Shown here: positions 25,201-34,200 of the stretch, one piece after another
Numbering within the stretch: the stretch's first letter is position 1
Layout: every line of letters starts with the position of its first letter
Source of the DNA: Photorhabdus noenieputensis
GTDB taxonomy: Bacteria > Pseudomonadota > Gammaproteobacteria > Enterobacterales > Enterobacteriaceae
Direction: 5' to 3'
DNA: 36,601 bases
Assembly (NCBI RefSeq): GCF_018448935.1
Contig: NZ_RCWC01000046.1
Location: 1-36,601 of the forward strand
Notes under the pieces: generated by a model
What the model was told of the DNA's origin: nothing
The model's database searches: none
The model's input: the letters and a program-made list of their open reading frames with translations, nothing else
Translations under genes and position numbers: made by a program

Positions 25201-28200
25201 CATTTATTGGCAAATGAAGGTGATCCCTATCTGGTGGTCAGCCAGATGGCCTTTGCTGAGCGGTCTCTGTTAGACCGTTATTTGGCGGCGGTGCAACAGG
25301 TGATTGATCGCCACGATATTCTACGGACTGCCTTTATCTGGCAAGAGTTGTCAGTGCCGACTCAGGTAGTCTGGCGTCAGGCATCCTTGTCGGTGACTGA
25401 GCTGGCGCTGAACCCGGCTGATGGCCCGGTTTGTGATCAACTCGTTCAACGTTTTAATCCCCGTCATTATCGTCTCGATTTAGGTCGGGCACCGCTGTTG
25501 CGTTTTGTGGTGGCACAGGAGACCGATGGCCGCTGGTTGTTACTGGAATTGCAGCATCACCTGATTGGCGACCATACCGCAATGAAAGTGATGAACCGTG
25601 AAGTGCAGGCGTACCTTGCTGGACAAGGGGATAATCTGCCTGACCCGGTGCCGTTCCGCAATCTGGTGGCGCAGGCTCGGCTAGGGGGAGATCAAGAAGC
25701 ATATACCCGTTTCTTTACTGAGATGTTGGCGGAGGTGGATGAACCAACGCTGCCGTTCGGGTTGACGGATGTGCATCGTGATGGATCTCAGGAGATAGAA
25801 TTCCATCGGCTGTTGACGGCCAGCTTGAATGGCCGTCTGCGTAGTCAGGCCCGGCGTTTGGGCGTCAGTCTGGCGGCGTTGTGTCATTTGGCTTGGGCAC
25901 AGGTACTGTCGTGTACCAGTGGTCAGGAGAAAGTGGTGTTTGGCACCGTGTTGTTTGGGCGCATGACGGCGGGAGAAGGGGCTGATAGTGGCATGGGGCT
26001 ATTTATTAATACCCTGCCGCTACGGCTGGACATCGATGATACGCCGGTACGTGATAGTGTACAGGCAGTACATACCCGGCTGGCGGGATTGTTGGAACAT
26101 GAACATGCCTCACTCGCGCTGGCTCAACGATGCAGTGGGATTGCCAGCGGTACGCCGCTCTTTAGTGCCCTGTTCAACTATCGACATAATGATCAGTCAG
26201 ATCCTTTGGATGAAACAATGGAGGGGATTGAATTCCTGGGCGAACAGGAGAGCACTAACTACCCCTTCGGGATGTCGGTGGAGGATGATGGCGCTACGTT
26301 AGGGTTGATCGCTCATGTGGTGCAACCGTTTGATCCGGAAAGTCTATGCAATTATATGCAGCAGGCGCTGGAGAGTTTGGTAGAGGCCCTTGAGCAGGCT
26401 CCAGAGACGCCGGTACGAACATTGAACATTCTGCCGGAAACGGAACGTACATTATTACTGGAAGCTTGGAACGTCACGGAGACCCCATACCCAGAGGCGT
26501 TATGTATTCATCAGTTGTTTGAACAACAGGTGGAGAAAACCCCGGAGGCCACGGCACTGGTGTATCAAGAGCAGACACTGAGTTATGCCGAGTTAAATGC
26601 CTGCGCCAACCGGTTAGCCCATCAACTGATTGCATGTGGCGTAACACCGGAACAACCGGTGGCGATTTGCGTGGCCCGTTCACCGGCGATGGTGGTGGCA
26701 TTGTTGGCGGTGTTGAAAGCCGGTGGAGCTTACGTGCCGCTGGATTCAACCTACCCGGCGGAGCGTCTGACGTATATCCTGCATGACACTGCCCCATCAG
26801 TGGTATTGGCTGATGCGCCCGGACAGGCCGCACTGGGTGGCGAGGCATTGGCAGGGCTGACGGTAATTGACCCGAATATCCAGCCTGACCAACCGGACAA
26901 CAATCCATTAGTGACGGCATTAACGCCACAGCATCTGGCCTATGTGATTTACACCTCCGGTTCAACCGGGCAGCCGAAAGGGGTGATGGTAGAACATCAG
27001 GCGGTGTATCAACGTTATCTGGGGGTTAATGAACCCTATGCCATCACCGCGCAAGACCGGGTATTGCAATTTGCCGCGTTTGCGTTTGATGTTTCAGTGG
27101 AAGAGTGCTTTTCATCATTGTGCAGCGGCGCGACGCTAGTTATTCGTGATGAGAGCTGGCTGGCCTCAATGACGGAATTTATTGCTTTAGCCCGGCAAAA
27201 CCATATCACGGTGATGTTTCTGCCGACTTTATTCTGGTCTGAACTGGCGGCCAGAGACAACGGATTATCGTTGCCGGAGTGTCTCCGGCTGATCATCATT
27301 GGCAGTGAGGCGGTCAAAAAGAACGCTATTAAGGACTGGTTTAGGCAGGAAGGCCACCGACCTCAGCTACTGAACGCTTATGGTCCGACGGAAAATACCG
27401 TGACGGCGACCTGTAAAGAAATAGTATCCCCGGCAGATGATCGTTCTATCGGTTGGCCGATTAGGAATACTCGTGTTTACCTGTTGGACAGACACGGCCA
27501 ACCTGTGCCATTAGGCTGCGTGGGAGAAATGTATATTGGTGGCGTGGGGGTAGCACGGGGTTATCTGAACCGACTGGCATTGAGCGAGGAACGTTTTATA
27601 TCGGACCCCTTTAGTCCGGTGTCCGATGCTCGGATGTATCGCACCGGGGATTTAGCGCGTTATCTGCCGAATGGTGAGCTGGAATTCTTCGGTCGTAACG
27701 ACCAACAGGTTAAAATTCGCGGCTTCCGGGTTGAACTGGGGGAAATTGAAACTCGGCTGGTGGAACACCCGGCGGTGCAAGGGGCGGCGGTGCTGGCGCT
27801 GGATGATGAGCAGGGCAAACGGCTGGTGGCCTATGTGGCGGCACAAGCGCATGAGGGATTGGCGGTTGATTTGCGTGAACACCTGTGCGCGGTTTTACCT
27901 GACTATATGATACCGGCGGCCTTTGTGCGGCTGGATAGCTTCCCGCAGACACCGAATGGCAAGCTGGACCGCCGGGCATTACCGGCACCGGGGGAGGCGA
28001 CGTTTGCTCGTCAAGTTTATGAAGCCCCGCAAGGAAAGATAGAAACGATGCTGGCGGCTGTCTGGTGTGAATTACTGAATGTTGAGCAGATTAGCCGACA
28101 TGACAGCTTCTTTGCGTTGGGCGGTCATTCATTGCTTGCTGTGCGCATGATTGAACGATTGCGGCGTATCGGTCTGGGCGTATCGGTGCAAACGCTATTC

Positions 28201-31200
28201 CAACATCCAACACTCTGTGTTCTGGCCCAGTCTCTGGTTCAGCATGATGAAATCCGGGTGCCTGACAACGGTATTACACCGGATACGACGGTGCTGACAC
28301 CAGCGATGTTGCCGCTGATTGATTTAACTCAGGCTGATATTGACCGCATCGTCGGACAAGTACCGGGCGGGATGGCGAATATTCAGGACATCTATGCATT
28401 GTCGCCATTGCAGGATGGTATTTTGTTCCACCATCTACTGGAGAGTGAAGGTGATACGTATCTGTTAATCAGCCAGATGGTTTTTGCTGACCGGGCGCTG
28501 TTGGATCGTTATCTGGCGGCGATTCAACGGACCATTGATCGGCATGATATCCTGCGTACCGCCTTTATCTGGCAAGGATTGTCAATGCCGGCACAGGTGG
28601 TCTGGCGTCAGGCCCCATTGTCAGTGACTGAACTGGTTCTGGACCCGGCTGACGGTCCGGTCAGTGACCAGCTAACCCAGCGTTTTGATCCCGCTCACTA
28701 TCGTCTTGACCTGAGTCAAGCCCCGTTACTGCGTTTTGTTATCGCGCAGGAAACGGATGGTCGTTGGTTGTTACTGGAATTGCATCATCACTTGATTGGC
28801 GATCATGAAACGATGGAGGTGATGCACCGCGAAGTACAGGCGTATCTGACAGGGCGGGAGGAGAGTTTGCCGACGCCGGTTCCTTTCCGCAATCTGGTGG
28901 CGCAGGCCCGATTGGGTGTCAGTCAGGAAGAACATACTCGCTTCTTTACCGAGATGTTGGCGGAGGTGGAGGAATCGACGTTACCGTTCGGGCTGACGGA
29001 GGTCCATCGTGATGGTTCGCAGGTGACGGAATCCCACCGGATGTTGGCTCCTGAGCTAAATGACCGTTTACGTAGTCAGGCCCGGCGTTTGGGGGTCAGT
29101 CTGGCGGCGCTGTGTCATTTGGCTTGGGCGCAGGTGTTGTCTTGTACCAGTGGTCAGCAGAGTGTTGTGTTTGGTACGGTGCTGTTTGGGCGTATGCAGG
29201 CGGGAAGCGGTGCTGACAGTGGCATGGGGTTGTTTATCAATACCTTGCCGTTGCGGCTGGATATTGATGAGACCCCAGTGCGGGATAGCGTACAGACCGC
29301 CCATACCCGACTCGCCGGATTATTGGCGCATGAGCATGCTTCATTGGCGCTGGCTCAACGTTGCAGCGGGGTTGCCAGCGGTACGCCGCTCTTTAGCGCC
29401 TTGTTGAACTATCGGCACAATGCTTTATCGGCAACGTCGGATGAACTGATCAGCGGTATTGAATTTCTTGACGCACAGGAGCGAACCAACTACCCATTTG
29501 TGCTGTCGGTGGAGGATTTTGGTGAATCTCTGGGGCTGACGGCTCAGGTAGTGCAACCGTTTGATCCGGAAAGCTTATGCAGTTATATGCAACAGGCGCT
29601 GGAGAGTCTGGTAGACGCTTTGGATCAAGCGCCACAAACACCGATACGCGCCTTGAACATCCTGCCGGAAACAGAACGCACACGGTTGCTGGAAACTTGG
29701 AATGCCACGGAAACCGCTTATCCTGATGCATTATGTATTCATCAATTGTTTGAGCAGCAGGTAGAGAAAACCCCGGAGGCGACGGCGCTGATAGCGGGAG
29801 ATAAGATCTTAAGTTATGCGGAACTGAATACAGGCGCTAACCGATTGGCTCATCAGCTAATCGAACTGGGAATTCGTCCAGATGATCATGTTGCGATCCT
29901 GTTAGAGCGCTCGATGGAATTGGTAGTGGCCCAATTGGCGATTCTCAAAGCCGGTGCTGTTTACGTGCCGGTTGATCCCAGTATGCCGGATGAACGGAAA
30001 AATTGGCTGATAAGTGATTGTGCAGCCAAATTGTTGCTCACGGATACACGGACTGATATTCCGACTAACTTGACGATTGCGCTGTTACGTCTCTCGGATG
30101 AGAACAGTGTGAACAGCGAGCGAGATCGTATCAACCCTGATTTGCCGCGTTCCAGCACTGAGTTAGCGTATATCATGTATACCTCCGGTTCGACCGGCAC
30201 ACCCAAAGGGGTTTTGGTGCCGCATCGTGCTATGGTTCGGCTGGTCATTAATAATGGTTATGCCAACATCGGGCCGGAGGATCGAGTGGCCTTTACCGCT
30301 AATCCGGCTTTCGATGCCAGCACGTTTGAAGTTTGGGCACCGTTGCTTAACGGTGGTGCTTTAGTGGTTATCGACCGCGCGACCTTATTGACACCACAGG
30401 AGTTAGTGCTGACTTTACAGGAGCACCGCATCACGGTTCTATGGCTGACTATCGGGTTGTTTAACCGGTTGGCGGCAGAGTTATCTCCCATTCTGCCGCA
30501 AATTAAGATCCTGATTTTTGGGGGAGATATACCCGATTTACAGGTGATTGCTCAGGTTCTGGATAATCGTCCACCACAACAATTATTGCAGGCTTATGGT
30601 CCGAGTGAAGGAACCACTTTTACCACCATGTATCCTATCGAGACGTTACCGCGGGGAGTGAGCCGGATACCTATTGGCCGGCCAATAGCGAATACACGGG
30701 TTTATTTGCTGGATGCGTATGGTCAGCCGGTACCGCCAGGTGTGATCGGTGAAATTTATGTCGGTGGTGATGGGGTAGCCCAAGGTTATCTCAATCGTCC
30801 TGAGTTAACCGCCGAACGTTTCCTTATCGATCCGTTCAGTGATAACCCGGAGGCACGTATGTACCGCACCGGGGATTTGGCCCGCTATTTGCCGGACGGT
30901 AATCTGGAATTTTTGGGCCGTAATGACCAGCAGGTTAAAATCCGCGGTTTCCGCATTGAACCGGGGGAAATTGAGGCGCGTCTGGTAGAGTATCCGGCGG
31001 TGCGTGAGGCGGCAGTGTTAGCGTTAGGTGATGGGCCGGATAAACGGCTGGTGGCCTATGTGGTAGCGCCTGAGGATGATGGGCTGGTGAATAGTTTGCG
31101 TGATTACCTGAGCAAAATTTTGCCTGACTATATGGTGCCGTCGGCCTTTGTGCGCTTGGATACGTTTCCGTTGACGCCGAACGGTAAGCTGGATCGTCGG

Positions 31201-34200
31201 GCGCTGCCGACACCGGATAGTGAAGCCGTTGCCCGTCAGGTTTACGTAGCGCCACAAGGAGAAACGGAAATGACGTTAGCGGCGATTTGGCGTGAATTAC
31301 TGGGGATTGAACAGGTTAGTCGGTATGACAGCTTCTTTGCGTTGGGCGGCCATTCACTACTCGCTGTACGCATGATTGAGCGCCTGCGTCACTTGGGATT
31401 GACACTGGCGGCGCGTGATCTGTTCCAGTCTCCGGTGCTGTCAGATTTGGCCCAAACGTTGGGACAGCATCAGGCCGTCATTGTGCCGACTAACGTCATC
31501 ATCTCGGCAACCACGGCGCTGACGCCGGAAATGTTGCCGCTGATTGATTTGACTCAAACTGACATTGACCGCATTGTCGGGCAAGTGCCGGGCGGGGTGA
31601 CCAATATTCAGGATATCTATGCCCTGTCGCCGTTGCAGGACGGTATTTTGTTCCATCACCTATTGGCAAACAAAGGGGACCCCTATTTATTAACCGGTCA
31701 GATGGTCTTTACTGAACGAACTTTGCTGGACCGTTATCTGGCGGCGGTGCAACAAGTAGTTAGTAGACACGATATCCTGCGTACCGCCTTTATCTGGCAG
31801 GGATTGTCAGTGCCCGCTCAAGTGGTTTGGCGTCAGGCATCCTTGTCGGTGACTGAGTTGACACTGAACCCAGCCGATGGACCGGTTAGCGGGCAATTGG
31901 CTGAGCGTTTTGATCCCCGTCACCATCGTTTGGACTTGAGCCAAGCACCGTTATTGCGCTTTGTGGCGGCACAGGAAAATGATGGCCGTTGGATTGTACT
32001 GCAATTACTTCATCATTTGATTGGCGACCATACCACGTTGGACGTGATGAACCGTGAAGTACAAGCTTATCTGGATGGACAGGAGGAGGGCCTGCCAACG
32101 CCGACGCCTTTCCGCAATTTGGTGGCGCAGGCCCGGCTAGGAGTGAGTCAGGAAGCGCATATCCGCTTCTTTACCGACATGTTAGCCGAAGTGGATGAAC
32201 CCACTCTGCCGTTCGGATTGACGGAGGTGCATCGTGATGGTTCGCAGGTGACGGAATCGCAACGGATGTTGTCCCCTGAGCTGAATGACCGTCTGCGTGG
32301 TCAAGCCCGGCGTTTGGGGGTCAGTCTGGCGGCTTTATGTCATTTGGCCTGGGCGCAGGTGTTGTCGCGTACTAGCGGACAGCAACAGGTGGTGTTCGGT
32401 ACCGTAATATTTGGGCGCATGGCGGTGGGGAAAGGGGTTGACAGCGGCATGGGGCTGTTTATCAATACCTTGCCGTTGCGGCTGGATATGGATGATACGC
32501 CAGTGCGTGATAGTGTACAGGCAGTACATAACCGGCTAGCGGGATTGTTGGAACATGAACATGCCTCACTGGCGCTGGCTCAGCGTTGTAGCGGGGTGAT
32601 GGATGGTATTCCACTGTTTAGCGCCCTGTTGAACTACCGACATAACGATCAGCCTGATCCTCTGGATGGAACGATGGACGGCATTGAATTCCTTGGGGCG
32701 CAGGAATTTACTAACTATCCATTTGCCTTGTCGGTGGAAGATTTTGGTGATGCATTAGGGTTGACTGCTCAAGTTATCCAGCCGTTTGAGCCGGAACGGG
32801 TATGTGGCTATATGCAACAGGCACTGGAAAGCTTGGCGGCGGCGCTGGAACAGACCCCGGAAACGCCGGTACGGACATTGAACATTCTGCCTGAAACAGA
32901 GAGTACGTTACTGTTGAACACCTGGAATACGACGGAAACCTCGTATCTTAACCCGTTATGTATTCATCAATTGTTTGAACAACAGGTAGAGCAAAGCCCA
33001 GACGCGACAGCGTTAGTGTATGAGGAGCAAATTCTCAGTTATGCCGAATTAAATGCCCGTGCTAATCGGTTGGCCCATCAGCTCATTGCGCTAGGTGTAG
33101 AACCGGATCAGCGGGTGGCGATTTGCGTGGCACGTTCACCGGCGATGGTGGTGGGATTATTGGCGGTGCTGAAAGCGGGCGCGGCTTATGTGCCGCTGGA
33201 CCCGGATTATCCGGGCGAACGTCTATCACATATTTTGGCCGATGTCTCACCGGTTATTTTACTGGCTGATGCCGTTGGGCGTACAGTGTTGGGCGAAAAC
33301 GTGCTGGCCGGGCTGACAGTGCTTGATCCGAATAGATTGCCTGACCTGCCAGACAGCAATCCACAGATACCGGAATTGACTCCGCGGCATCTGGCGTATG
33401 TAATTTACACCTCCGGTTCGACCGGCACGCCAAAGGGGGTGATGGTTGAACATCGGCAACTGGTGAGTCAAATTACTTCGTTGAACATGAAGTGGTCGCT
33501 TAACGCGTCTGACCGTATATTACAATTTTGCAACCCCTCTTTTGACGTTTGCGCGTCAGAAATATTTTGCGCAATAACGCTGGGGGCACAATTAGTTCTG
33601 AGAACAGATCAGTGGCTCCTAAGTGCGCAGGAGTTCTGGCGTCGGTGTGAGTGTTATAGAATTACCTACATTGCGATACCTGCTCAATTCTGGCGGATAA
33701 TATCGAATGTCAATGAAAGCGATATCTATCAGGGCGTAAGAGTTATTTGCATTGGTGGGGAAGCGATACCTGATCATGAGTTACAACGTTGGCTATCGGT
33801 TCACGGTGAATACCCGGTTCTCGCTAATTGTTACGGCCCTACCGAAGCCACGATTACCACGACGACATCCTGCCTAAACGAGGGGATGGGGCAGGCTAAT
33901 ATCATTGGTCGTCCGCTGTCGAATACACGTGTTTACTTGCTCGATGTTCAAGGGCAGCCAGTACCGTTAGGCGCGGTGGGGGAATTGTATATTGGGGGCG
34001 CTGGTGTCGCACGGGGTTATCTCAACCGTGCTGAACTGACCGCAGAATATTTCCTGACTGATCCGTTTAGTGATAATCCAAATGCACGGATGTATCGCAC
34101 CGGGGATTGGGTTCGCTACTTGCCGGATGGCAATCTGGAATTCCTGGGGCGTAATGATCATCAGGTGAAAATTCGCGGCTTCCGGGTTGAACCGGGGGAA

